A program made the translations under genes and the position numbers. A DNA stretch of 64,000 nucleotides from Panax quinquefolius (taxonomy: Eukaryota > Streptophyta > Magnoliopsida > Apiales > Araliaceae): the NCBI GenBank assembly GCA_020205615.1, contig CM035165.1, positions 32,647,544 to 32,711,543 of the forward strand. The letters run 5' to 3'. Each line of letters begins with the position of its first letter. Position 1 is the stretch's first letter. Below are positions 45,831 to 57,722 of this stretch, one piece after another. The notes beneath the pieces were generated by a model that had not been told where the DNA came from, ran no database searches, and saw nothing but the letters and a program-made list of their open reading frames with translations.

Positions 45831-48647
45831 TGTAAGACCCTCAAATTTTTAAATAAAAGGAATTTCCTTTATTTATTATTTTGAAATAGTAAGGGTTGAT
45901 TTGATTAATGTGGATAGTTAAGGGTTAAATACGCAAATATTTCAAAATAAGCAAAGTGGTTATAAAATATTCATTATCGTCGGGAATATTCGTTTGGTCG
46001 TGGAATATTAAATGCTTTGTCGAGAATATTCGTGCGACGACCTAGCAGACCATGTGTGGGCCCATAACTGAAAGCGATTGGATGAAGAAAAACGACAAAT
46101 ATAAGTTGTTTTTAAATAATCTGCAGTAGTTATTACAGAAGTATCATTGTTGGAATACCCGGTGGTTAAAACACACTAATAATGCGTTGTTGAACAAGAA
46201 AGCACCAGTATTGCACCAATTATTGATTCTTACGTAAAGGCACTTTACTCAATAATGATTACGTAATTACTCGCTCGGTATTTTATTGAGTTAATAATTC
46301 TTTGCGTTGATATTTTATATTCTTGTTGTTTCAATAATTGTCATTACACAAGATTATTTTCATTATCGAAGCAATAATTCATATTATCCTAATAATATTA
46401 TTAGATAACATTATTGGCAATGTCTAGAAAGTTACATCTAAGGAGAGGTTTGGTCACCTAATTGCGCCAAGATGAAGAAATTCTTATTGGAAAGCCCTCT
46501 TTCTGAAAGCTGCTCGGTTGTCAATATTGTGATTCTCGTAATATTATTTGTGAATAATTAATTATTGATTTATATGATGAGGAAAATATTGATTTTATGT
46601 GGATATAGATGGAGAAAATTTTAAAATGACAATTGTTGAAAATTAATATTTTATCTTTTTCCGATAAAATAATTCATTTAAATATATTATTTTAATAATA
46701 TATTAACGGTGATATTTTTACAACGAATGTGGGATATATGAGTATACGAGGACTAAGAGTATTTTTGTTGCAATAAATGTTTAAAACATGTTAAACATGT
46801 TCTGCGGACCCCATTTATTGATCGAAATTTGATTATACCACAATAAAATCGACCGCTTGTGGATTTTGGTCAATTTCTTTTGGAATTTGGAAAAACTTTC
46901 TTCTGCAAAGTTGTAGAGAATTGAATTTCCTATAAAAACTCATGAGATTCGAATTTTCTGATGAAAGGGCTATTTATTATGAATTATTGAAGTTCAAAGC
47001 TCAAAATAATTGATTTTTTGAAAGTTTTAATTATTTATTTTATGAAAAACGTTTTTTTCTTACTTTTCTAGAAGGTGGCTTGTGGGAAATGCTAGGATCT
47101 GAATTCTAAGGTGGGCGTATGAATTTGATATATATATATATTAATTTATTAAATTTTCTGCTTTGGTGTTCTAAGCATTTTGCTATAAATAGGGTCTTTA
47201 GGTTAGAATTGAAAATCACACTTTAAAAGCTGAAGTTTTCTCTCTATATTATCGAGTGTATTCTTGTGAGTATTTTGAGTATACTTTGAGTATTGCTATA
47301 CTATGGTGCAAGTCCAAGTCATAGCCTATATCCTGTTTTAATTTAAAGACTGATCTTTCGAGGTGAGGATGTTATTTTCTTCTCAAATGATATTATTTCT
47401 TCAATATCATTATCTTTGAAATATTGGGTGAAACTTTTTATCAAATTTGAAACTTTTTCATGTCGGGGTTACTATTCATGAGTTACTATTCATGAGTTAC
47501 TATTCACGAGTTACTATTCATGAGTTCTTATTCACGAGTTACTATTCACGAGTACTATTCATGAAGCGTGAAGATGTTTTTTTGGAATTTCTATCTTTTG
47601 GTGTCTGAGAGTTACTATTCACGTGTACTCGGCACTATTCACGATATCTTGACTTATTCACGATACTGACAGATTATTCAATAGAAAAATAAAATTTCTT
47701 CTTTTCGTCTCAACATCTATTCCGGATACTAACTCGATTGTATCCATGTTTTGATCATTCTTGAATTTTACACCACTATGATTATTTTTGAGGTATTTTT
47801 GGACGTGGATAAAACCAAGTACGAATCCTTAATCCTTAATCCTTGTCATTTTGTTTCAATTTGGATTCGTTTTTTAAAAAAAATATTTTTCATCATCCTC
47901 GGTCTTAAATGATGATATTATGGAATATCTTTGGCCCAGTAGTGCAAAGATGAATGATTTCTTAAGAATATCTTTGGCCCAGAGTGCAAAGATGAATGAT
48001 TTCTGAAGAATATCTTTGGCCCGTAGTCTGAGATGAACAGTGTTTAAATGAACATGACTAATCGATGAATATCTTTGGCTCAGAGTGCAAAGATGAATAT
48101 TTGATTCCAGATGTATATTGATTGATGTTACGGGATAAAAGATAGAGCGATGAACTTTTAAATTCATACATAGAAGATAGTAGTTTGCATTCTCTACTTA
48201 ACTCTTCTAATGAATTATTATTTCATTGCGAATATTGATTTAAAATTTGTTGTCTATTGTATTCTATTATATTTTTCCTCATTGAAGACTAACGATAATT
48301 TGTTGTATATTATCTTAGTCATAATATTCTTTATTGAGCTAGTTGAGCTCACCCTTTTCCTTTTTGTTCCATTTTTCTCGGGAGGCGAGAATATAGCAAG
48401 AAATACGCAGTCGGGGTATGGAATGAAGGTTTTAGAAAGGATTGTTTAGTAGTCCTCACCATTTTTGTAAAATAATGTATCAATAAATGTGATGAGGATT
48501 TATTTGAGTATAGATATTGTCTGTAGAAGATAATATTTGTATTCAAACTCACAGTTTTACTGTTGTAATAATAAAGTTGTAGTTGTTTCTGTACCATGTA
48601 TTGACAACTCAGAATAGGTGATGTATACCTATTTTGGGGGCGTCACA
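45831..48647 (+). repeat. E3 tandem LTR 3, outer end of E3
   Basis: 2817 bp, TGTAAGACC...GGGGGCGTCACA, followed by the ATAAC duplication and the rest of the E2 LTR. Hairpins at 47929-48095. Confidence 0.93.
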
Positions 48648-48652
48648 ATAAC

Positions 48653-48735
48653 ATTATATCAAATTTATTCCATAATATTCAAAAATAATATTTATAGAAA
48701 AATTCATCTTTATTTATAAAAGTTGGGGTCTTACA
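48653..48735 (-). repeat. E2 3' LTR, remaining 83 bp (U3 start)
   Basis: Matches 56001-56083 at the end of the E2 5' LTR. It ends GGGGTCTTACA (sense start TGTAAGACCCC) and abuts the purine tract of E2. Confidence 0.9.
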
Positions 48736-50230
48736 ACCTCCCCTTCTTATGAAATTTCGCCCTCGAAATTAGGGTACGTACCTGGTATGTCGAAGAGGTA
48801 AGGATACCTTGATTTCATTTCAGATTCTAACTCCCAAGTCATTTCCTCAACATCGTGGTTCCTCCACAAAACTTTGACTTGAGGTATAACCTTGGAGCGT
48901 AGAATATGTTCCTTCTTATCCAAGATTTGAACAGAACCTCTTCATACGTCCAATCTTCCGCTATTTCGTCGTGTTTTAACTCAATAATGTGGTTCGGGTC
49001 TTTCACATATTTATGTAACATGGATATGTGAAAAACGTTATGAACACGAGACATATTTGGTGGTAAAGCGAGTCTATAGGCCACAGTTCCTACTCGATCG
49101 AGGATTAAAAATGGACCGATGAATCGAGGATTAAGTTTTCCTCTCTTTCCAAATCTTGTAACTCCTTTCCATGGAGCAACTTTTAACAACACATGATCTC
49201 CTATATCGAATTCCACGTCCTTTCGATGAAGATCAGCATAACTCTTTTGTCGATTTTGTGAGGTTTTTATACGTTGTCGGATCGTTTGAATCTTTTCCGT
49301 AGTCATACGTACCAACTCCGGTCCCAACAACGTGGCTTCACCCACCTCATCCCAAAGATTTGAGAACGACACTTTCTTCCATACAACGCTCACGAATGGA
49401 GCCATGCCAATACTTGCTTGATAATCTGTTGTTGTTGGAAAACTCCACCAATGGTAAGAACTTGTCCCAACTCCCTTGAAATCAAGGACACAAAGTCTTA
49501 ATAGATCTTCAAGAGTTTGAATAGTCCTCTCCGATTTGTCCGTCCGTCGAGGATGATATGCTTAGAGCTAAATCGTAAGTCCTGCGCCCATAGCTTTTTG
49601 CAAACTAACCCAAAATCGTGAAGTGAATCTTGGGTCTCGATCGAAACTATGGATCTGGGCGATACCATGCGATCTTACAATCTCGTTTATGTACATACTG
49701 AGCAAGACGTTCAAGTGTATAAGTTTCTTGATCGGTAAGAAATGAGCGGACTTGGTCAATCTATCAACAATGACCCAAATCGCATCAATGCCTTGAAAAA
49801 CCTTAGAAGACCGTGAATGAAATCCATGGTAATGTGCTCCCACTTCCATTCTGGAATTTCAAGTGGTTGCAATGGACCTTTTGGTACTTGATGCTCCTCT
49901 TTAACTCGTTGACAAGTTAGACACCTTGAGATAAACAAATATATCTCTCTTTTTATATTGCTCCACCAAAATGTATGATTTAATATCATGATACATTTTG
50001 GTACTCCCAGATGGATTACAAATGGTGGTGTTGTGCGCCTCCATCATGATATTATACTTTAAATCGTGGTCGTTAGGAACACAAAGTGCGAGTTGACTCA
50101 AGTATTCCTTCTTCATCGATTCTTGCTTCCTAAGATAGCACCTTCTTGCACTTTCTTCCTCATACGCATCGACTCCAGTCCGTAGCTTGAAAGCAAACTT
50201 TAACTTTATCGATTAAAGTTGGTTCTACTC
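48736..50230 (-). pseudogene. E2 integrase and chromodomain-like end
   Basis: The frame 48839-49405 reads MTTEKIQTIRQRIKTSQNRQ, VGDHVLLKV-like (IGDHVLLKVAPWKG), NPRFIGPFLILDRVG and YVKDPNHIIEL. The chromodomain-like end continues in another frame towards 48750. The core is at 49568-49989 (IWVIVDRLTKSAHFLPI, FDRDPRFTSRFW; WKWEHITMDFIHG in the next frame) and the zinc domain at 49901-50116. Frame changes separate these parts. Confidence 0.84.
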
Positions 50231-51660
50231 ATATACTTCTATCATCACACGCGTCCCCTGAGTCTTTAACTCTATCTCCATCCTTTGCAAGTCACACAAA
50301 ATGGGCCTTTGCGTTGACAATATCGCACTTTTCGTATTTGCATATGATTTCCTACTCAATCGTCGCCTACCACGTTAAACTTTTCGGGATGGTATTGGAT
50401 GGTATGATCATAATCTTTCAATGATTCAAGCCAACGTCGTTGTCGCATGTTGAGTTCCTTTTGAGTGAAGAAATATTTGAGGCTTTTATGATCCGTAAAG
50501 ATCTCCACTTTCTCCCCATACAAGTAATGCCTCCAAATTTTAAGTGCAAGAAGATAACATTTACTAACTCTAGATCATGAGTAGGATAATTCCTCTCATA
50601 TTCTTTGAGTTGTCATGAGGCATAGCTATAACTTTTCCATGTTGCATAAGAACACATCCCACCCTTTGCTCAAGCATCACTTTGTAGATGACAAATCCTC
50701 CGAGCGGATGGTATTGTCGTAACAAGTCTTTGAAATAAGTCTCCTCTTGAGTTCTTGAAAACTCTTCTCACATTCTTCGCTCCAACCGAACTTTGTATCT
50801 TTCCGAGTCACCGAAATTTGAGTCGATGGAGTAGCGATTCGAGAAAATCCTTCCACGAATCTCCGATAATAACCAAATTAAACCGAGAAAGCTACGTGCC
50901 GGTCATCGATTTAGGTTGTTCCCACTTTGAATAGCTTCAATCTTTCTTTGGTCAATGGATATTCCATGACTTGATACCACGTGCCCAAGGAATGCTACTT
51001 CTTCAAGCCGTAACTCACATTTCTTCAACTTGGCATAAAGCTTATATTCACGAAGCTTTTGGAGTGTCGACCTCAAGTGTTGCTTTCATGATCTTCACGG
51101 CTTTTGGAATAAATAAGGATGTTATCAATAAAGACGACCACAAAATGATCTAAATATTCCTTGAATACTTCGGTTCATCATATCCATGAAGGCGGCGGGA
51201 GCATTAGTCAATCCAAAGGACATGACTAGGAATTCATAATGCCCGTCATCGGGAGTTCCGGCCGAGCCTTTGGAATGTCATTGGTTCTAATCTTCAATTG
51301 GTGATATCCTAACGAAGATCAATCTTTGAAAAGAATTTGGCTCCTTAGAATCGGGTCAAACAGTCATCAATACGTGGCAATGGATACCTATTTTGATGGT
51401 GACATGATTCAACTCCCGATAATCAATACAAAGTCGCATACTCCCATCTTTCTTCTTCACGAATAGAAATGAGGAGCCCCCAGGAGAAGTACTTAGGGCG
51501 AATAAAGCCAATGTCTAACAATTTCTGCGGTTGGGTCTTTAACTCCTCGAAGTTCAATAGAGCCATTCGATATGGGGCTTTGGAAATAGGTTTTGTCTCG
51601 GTTCAAGGTCGATACAAAATTCAATTTCACGCCTGGGGTAGGCCAGGAAGTTCTTGAGAA
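50231..51660 (-). pseudogene. E2 reverse transcriptase and RNase H
   Basis: RNase H lies at about 50390-50870 and RT at about 50880-51660, read in pieces on the minus strand. At the RT active site (about 51115-51140) the minus strand encodes [11 protein letters not shown]. The second catalytic aspartate is therefore asparagine, whereas E3 keeps FVDD. If real, this copy could not polymerise. The gene is also broken by frame changes. Confidence 0.78.
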
Positions 51661-53537
51661 TACGTCGGAAATTTATTAACAATAGAAATATCGTTCAAAA
51701 CCGGCGTATTTTTGTTTAAATCATGACATGAGCTAAGAAAGCTTGACATCCGTTTTTAATAAACGAATAGCTTTATGGCTTGAGATGACCGTGATTGATT
51801 TTAATGGTTTGGTCGTTTGAATTAGCATAATAGGTTGATTAGGAATATGAAAGCTAACAACCTTACGAAAAACAATCAATTTTTGCATGATAAGTAGTTA
51901 ACCAATCAATCCCTAGAATCACGTCAAATGCAAGTATTTTTAATGAAATAAGATCGACGGTAATGTGAGGGTGCCGATTTGAACCAAACAAGACTTATAA
52001 ACGATGGATGTAATGAAGGTTTCTCCCAACGGAGTTTCCACAGATAAGTCAAAGTCTAATTTCTCCGAGTCAAATTTAATCGATGATGCGCAAGTAGGAG
52101 AAATAAAAGAATGGGTAGAACCCGGTATCAAATAAAGTATAGACTTCATTAGAGTTTATGATAAGCTTACCGTGTGACGACCTCATTCGGGTTCCTTGCT
52201 CTCTGGAGGTCACAACAAACGCTCTCCCTTGCACTACCGGCTTTGAATTTTCCGGAATGGCCTTTGGTGCCTCCATCCTAGCCGAATTTGTCTTCTATGA
52301 ACGACAAAAATCGAGCTAAGTGACCTTCTCTTCCATAATTAGAACATGTTTTGACTGACATGGCGCAGCTTTGATGATGTGTCCTCTCCTCCGCATTTGA
52401 AGCATATGATAGGTGGTCTTTCTCCTTCCTTAATAACAGTCTTTGGTCGACGTCTTTCCATCATTGTTGAATCTCCTTTTCTTGAAATGTCCATTCTTAT
52501 TGTTTTGGCCTCGATTACCACCGGTGGTTACCATATCTCGGCCGTTGATTCCCTCCACGCTTGTTGTCACACCTTTCGATGACTACTCTCATTTGGTATT
52601 ATAATTTTTGCTTTCCGCTCTCTTTTAGTTAAGCGTTGACTCATTATCGCGCTCCCACTAATCGAGCCCTATTTACAACATCTGAATACAAACACGGTTT
52701 ATGAGAAATAAGATATTGGCGTATCTCCCGCTTCAAACCTCTTAAAACATTCGCGCCATTCTCTTTCATTATCCACCAAGTGGGACGAAATGCTGATAAC
52801 TCATGAAATTTTGCCTCGTATCGTGTTACGACACGGTCATATTGTTTTTGTTCCAACTTGATAAACTCCACCTCCTTCATGTGGCGAATACTTTCGGGAA
52901 AGTATTTGTCGTTGAATGCAACTCTGGAACTTCTCCCACGACATCTTCATCTGACAAAGAAGTTGAGTACGCTTTCTGATTCCCACCATGTCACCTCTCC
53001 ATGACATAAAAGGCGTGAAAGGAACCTTTTTCTCCTGGAGCATCCCAAGACATCAAATATCTTGGTAATCTGCTTTATCCATGCTTCCGCCGAAGTGGTT
53101 TTGGCTCTCCCTTAAACTTCTGGTGACCTTGAGAGTTTTCCGTGTTTCCACCTACGTTTTGGATGTAAGTCGCTCTACTTTCATTGTTGCATAAATTGCA
53201 TAAAAGCCTCCGAACATTTGATCATTCATCATTTGGTCGGTGTTGTTGTTTGCATGAGGATTGTCGCCTTCGATGCACATTATCCCGATTATTGATATGT
53301 GGTGAATCATCGATCGTCTTACGCTCCATTGCTATTCTCGGATGTCATTTTCGACATCGCCACAAAACAAAAGGTTAATTGACATGTAACAAATTATCCC
53401 TATCTTCCGATCAACCAATAAAATAAAGCACATAAACTTAGGTAGGTCATACTAGCGAAGGTATTCCCGTCTCTCCCTCCTAGTACTATTCTCACATCTT
53501 AGCCGGGATCATATCCCTAAGCTCGATATACCAACCG
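51661..53537 (-). pseudogene. E2 gag, zinc knuckle and protease
   Basis: Protease at 51940-52280: STHSFISPTCASSIKFDSEK and LSVETPLGETFITS in one frame, and the active-site F-D-T-G in the neighbouring frame (52076-52276), the frame changing exactly at CCGG in the active site. Knuckles at 52290-52430 (CFKCGGEDTSSKL, second one damaged). Capsid pieces at 52640-53100 (RHMKEVEFIKLEQKQYDRVVTRYEAKFHEL-type). The primer site lies next to the LTR at about 53520-53537. Confidence 0.8.
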
Positions 53538-56083
53538 TGGCGCCCCCAAAATTAGGTATACATCACCCATCTTGGGTCGCCACTTACATGGTGCGTAATT
53601 TAAATACTGACTTACTAACATAAGCTGTAGGTATACAATCTGACATAAATCGTGAGTTTAAATACAAATATCGCCTACTAGATATTATACAAACTCAAAA
53701 AGGAGTCCTCATTACAATTATTATCACACTATTTCACGTAATAGTGAGGACTACTAATGCTATCTTTAGGACCATCACTCGTTTCCCAGACTCGTCCCAA
53801 ATATATTCTCATTTCTGAAGAGAACAAAGTGAAAGAAAGGGTGAGCTCAACCGGACCAATGAAGAAATATTATGACTAAGATAATGCGAATAAATTATCA
53901 ATAGTCTTCAACAATGTTAAACCGATAAAATAAAATAGACAACCGGTTTAATCTGCAATGGAATATCTGATCCATTAAAAGAGTCAAGTAGAAAATAAAG
54001 TCTACTATCTTTTAGGTTTTAAAGGTTTTTCATCATTTGTTATAGCCGAGACTCTAAACTTTAATAAATATTCCACATCATCGAATCACCCCTACACTTT
54101 TCTGACAAGGATATTCTTTAAGATCACGACCACAATTATTCATGCACTACGGGCGAGAATATTTGTGTATTCATTAATGGTCATGATCATGCCAACAACG
54201 TCCATCAATGCACTACTGACCATTGAGGATTTTTACCACATCATTTGTAACATTACGGTCATTATTACAATCAATAGTCTCTCGGTCATAATCATACCAA
54301 GTCCATCTATGCACTACAGTGCCATGATGACTTTAAAAAATATAAACATGAGGATGATGACAATGATATAAGAATTCAATAAAACAAGTTCAAGAATTAT
54401 TTTATCCGGAATTATTAACGTCCAAATTGTAAACATGATCTTTGTTTTGTAGAGTAAAATTCAAGAATGATCGGAAGAATATTTCCATGAAAAGATCTTC
54501 GGATGAAACGCGCAAATATCGAGGATATTCTACTAATTTCATGGAGTATAGAAGTCAAAGTTTTAACTAATTGGGTATAATAAAGAATGGAATAACAAAA
54601 GAAATTACCATGCATGCGGTGCTTGCGCGCAAGACGAGTTATTACAATGTAATAATAATAATAACGGAACCAAGTCGTGAAATTCACACCGCAAGCGATG
54701 ATGTTCAACGTAATAATAAAGATGGAACCGGATCCGGTGTAAAACACATGATAGGATATTCCAACGTAATGATAAAGATTTTAACCAGTCCTGTAAAACA
54801 CATGCACGAGTGATATTCCAATGAATAATAAAGATTTTAACCGGTCCGGTGTAAAACACATGAGCGTGGATGTTCCAATGAATAATAATAAAGATTTTAA
54901 CCGGTCCGGTGTAAAACACATGCACGTGGATGTTCCAATGAATAATAGAAGAATGTCACCAAGTATAGGTAAATCACATTATACGAGTTATTCCAATGAA
55001 TAATAAGCGATGGAATAACAATTCTCTCTTCAAATAAGAAAGAATAACACCCTTACTTTTGGTAGGAGATTGAATAACTGCGGAAGATGTAGTAACAAAA
55101 TACTCTTCTTCTTTCTCTCTTATTCTCTCTATACTTTCTCTCTATAGCTTGAATGAATTCTTGAAAATAATGAAGCACTAGGCCTCTATTTATAGAAGAT
55201 TTCTAGCTTAGCTTTTCTTGTGTGAAAAGCAAGTGGCTTTCGACGAATGATGATGTGAAAAGAAAAGTGGTTTGACGTTTGGTAAAGGTAATTACTATTG
55301 ACGAAGGTAATTACTATTCACAAAGGTAATTACTATTAACGAAGGTAATTACTATTCACAAGGGTAATTACTATTAACGAAGGTAATTACTATTGACGAA
55401 GGTAAATACTATTGACGAAGGTAATTACTATTCACAAAGGTAATTATTATTAACGAAGAGACTCTTAGATGATGACATATGAGCCCCCCATAAAATAATC
55501 AAACTTACCACAAATTATTTTATTTTTAATCAACACATATTTAATTTTTCAACAATTATTAATCATTTATAACTTATCGTCTCAATTATTGATTTAATAC
55601 TATAACATATTATCTGAGATGATCTTTGTGACAATAATTGAATCAATAATATAAGAGATATGATCAAAGAATTATCAGTAGTGAATAATTAAGCATAAAT
55701 GAGTGACTTCTCACGTAAGCATCAATAATCAATATCGTGTCTACTTATGCGACCATGCGTATTCATCGTACTTTTACCACCGGGTAGTTCAATGGTTTTA
55801 ACGGTAACACCTCCGTAGTTATTTTTATAAAATATTTTTGTCGTTTTCTCAATCTGACAATAATTATGTTGTGGGGTCCACCAATGATTGAGTCGTTGTA
55901 CGAATATTCCCTAACAAAAAGAATATTCCCCGACCAAACGAATATTTTATAACAACTTGCATACTTTGCAAAATTTATAAATATTACCCACAACTATAAC
56001 ATTATATCAAATTTATTCCATAATATTCAAAAATAATATTTATAGAAAAATTCATCTTTATTTATAAAAGTTGGGGTCTTACA
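53538..56083 (-). repeat. E2 5' LTR (2.5 kb)
   Basis: Pairs with 19431-21891 plus 48653-48735. It carries hairpins (54120-54340), the leader module (54640-55020), TATA (complement of 55186-55194), the 20-bp TACTATTCAC-type repeats (55285-55455) and GAATATT words in U3 (55905-55945). Confidence 0.92.
55186..55194 (-). promoter_or_regulatory. TATA box of the E2 5' LTR
   Basis: Sense TATAAATAG, with the repeat array 90-260 bp upstream and the leader-repeat module beginning about 160 bp downstream. Confidence 0.7.
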
Positions 56084-56088
56084 TTTTA

Positions 56089-57030
56089 TTTTTCAGAAAT
56101 AGTAGAACTGACGAGAAGATCTTCATTAAAAAATGGTCTGACACATGTAAAAACATAAATAAGAAATATTATTTATGAAAAACACATACCACGTATAGAA
56201 CGAAAACTAATAATATTATACATGCAGGGTGTTTAATTAAAACAAAGTTCTAAACGTTATCCCAAAAGATACTCTCAGAAGGCCCAGTAATATTAACAAC
56301 CTTTTCCTCATTGTTGGTCATTGGTGGATCATCAACAATATCTAATTGATGATTAACAAAGTTTGTTTCTACCTTCATTACTTTGTTCTTTTGAGACTCC
56401 TGGAATAAATCAACCAGATGCCTCGGCGTACGACAGGTACGCGACCAATGCATCTGGTTTGTTCTTTATCTGTGTTGCATTTTCTTCATTTTTACCCGAC
56501 CCAGACACTTGCCACTTCTGGTGGCCTGAATTGTCGCGGTTCTAGAATTTGTTGTTATAATGGCCTCGTTTATTCTTTCGCCCCCAAGGCTTCTTATTAT
56601 ATGGCCATCTATAGTCACGTTTATTCTGCTAGAATGACGTGCTATTAATATCCGACAATGGGGTATCACCCGTTGGCCGTACTTGATAGTTTTTCAACAA
56701 CAATTCATTATTCTTTTCTGCAACAAGGAGGATAGGCAATAAGTCACTGAATTTTGTGAACTTACTCTGTCTATATTATTGTGACAGAATCATGTTGGTG
56801 GGATGACAAGTTGAGAGCGTTTTTTTTTCTTCTAACAGTTGGGTTTCAGAAACTGGATCTCCACATAAAGCCAAAATAGATGTTATTCTATAAACATTAG
56901 AACTATATTTCGTAATTGTCTTTTCTAACTCATTTGCACTAAGGTGCAATTCTACATCAAGTGCCCAAGCCAAATAGTTGTCTCCAGATATTTTTAAAAT
57001 AGAAAAATCTATTTTTATCAAGTTTGGCAT
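56089..57030 (-). pseudogene. C1 gag with damaged zinc knuckle
   Basis: The start frame (56776-57030) begins MPNLIKIDFSILKISGDNYLAWALDVELHL, the usual copia gag opening. Further along come a basic stretch (56480-56660) and, at 56250-56453, the second half of a knuckle (HWSRTC) followed by RTPRHLVDLFQESQKNK. The first Cys pair of the knuckle is not readable in this frame. The gene is cut by E2 at 56084 and resumes with GAG-pre-integrase at 19382. Confidence 0.85.
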
Positions 57031-57410
57031 CTATTCTGGGTTAAAACACAATTTTATTAAGGAATGAATACAAAGGATCATTCACCATGCATGTGATAAT
57101 CCACATAGACAGGTTATTCCAACAGAATAATAAATGTGGAATAATAAAAGACATCACCATGCATGCGATAGAGACCGCACAGACAGGTTATTCTCAACAG
57201 AATAATAAATGCAAAATAATAAATATTGGAACCAGGTCAGGTGAAATTCACACCGACAGGATATTCCGACAGAATAATAAATGCGGAATAATAAAAGAAG
57301 ATCACCAAGTATTGGGTAAACCGCATATACAGGTCATTCCACAAAGTATAGGGTAAACCACGCATACAGGTTATTCCAACATAATAATAAATAGCAAGAA
57401 TTTAATTTTA
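57031..57410 (-). repeat. C1 5' leader with repeat module shared with gypsy LTRs
   Basis: Non-coding leader between primer site and gag, built of 50-60-bp imperfect repeats with words such as GTTATTCCAACAGAATAATAA and AAATTCACACCGACAGG. The same words in the same order and sense orientation occur in the E2, E4 and E5 LTRs (20560-20910, 24290-24780, 30350-30800, 54640-55020, 62790-63120). Confidence 0.8.
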
Positions 57411-57445
57411 CCGTCTCAGTTGGTTAGAGCTTCGTGCTGATAACG
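57411..57445 (-). other. C1 primer binding site: complement of a tRNA-Ile 5' half
   Basis: The plus strand reads like tRNA-Ile from the D-stem (CTCAGTTGGTTAGAGC) to the anticodon stem (TCGTG, loop CTGATAA, then CG) and meets the LTR end exactly. The primer would be a tRNA cleaved at the anticodon stem, as known for initiator tRNA in Drosophila copia. It is not a tRNA gene: the 3' half is missing. Confidence 0.75.
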
Positions 57446-57722
57446 TGTTATAAAATTTTAGCATGAAGTGTATAAATATACTCTTATAATTGCTACATAA
57501 ATTTAGAGAGAATAAGCAAGAGAAAAGGAGAGAGAGAAACTCTTCAGAAAATTCTTCAGAGAGAATTCTCCTTGTGAAGTTATGTGTGTTTTCATTCTGC
57601 ATATTCTCCTTTATATAGGAAAGCAGAAGAGGAGGAGGACAAGAGAGGAAATTGCCTGGAACCTCACAATGAGGAAAAGGAGAGGAAATTGCCTCTATCG
57701 TAGGCAATCATGTTTTATAACA
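57446..57722 (-). repeat. C1 5' LTR
   Basis: 277 bp, TG...CA, followed by the GTAAC duplication at 57723-57727. It has a sense TATATAAAGG at about 57609-57618. It carries a purine-rich stretch (57490-57530) missing from the 3' LTR. Confidence 0.92.

Larger units (their letters stand above)
21893..48647 (+). mobile_element. E3: Ty3/gypsy element of the E1 family with chimeric interior and tandem 3' LTRs
   Basis: Inserted in the E2 3' LTR with an ATAAC duplication (48648-48652; left copy 21887-21891 reads ATAAG where the LTR start is also altered). Structure: 5' LTR (21893-23362 plus 31806-33147, split by E4), interior 33148-39088, then three LTRs (39089, 42455, 45831) separated by 0.57-kb fragments of the integrase/chromodomain end. 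Confidence 0.88.
19431..56083 (-). mobile_element. E2: Ty3/gypsy chromodomain element, all domains present, hosts E3
   Basis: Inserted in C1 between GAG-pre-integrase and gag, flanked by TTCTA (19426-19430) and TTTTA (56084-56088), a duplication with one C/T change. The 3' LTR is split by E3; its two parts sum to 2544 bp against 2546 bp for the 5' LTR. The internal part (48736-53537) has gag, zinc knuckle, protease, RT, RNase H, integrase and chromodomain-like end in the normal order, all with frame breaks. Confidence 0.9.

Noticed and set aside
57411..57445. tRNA-Ile gene
   Set aside because: Only the 5' half is present and it abuts the copia LTR exactly, so it is a primer binding site.
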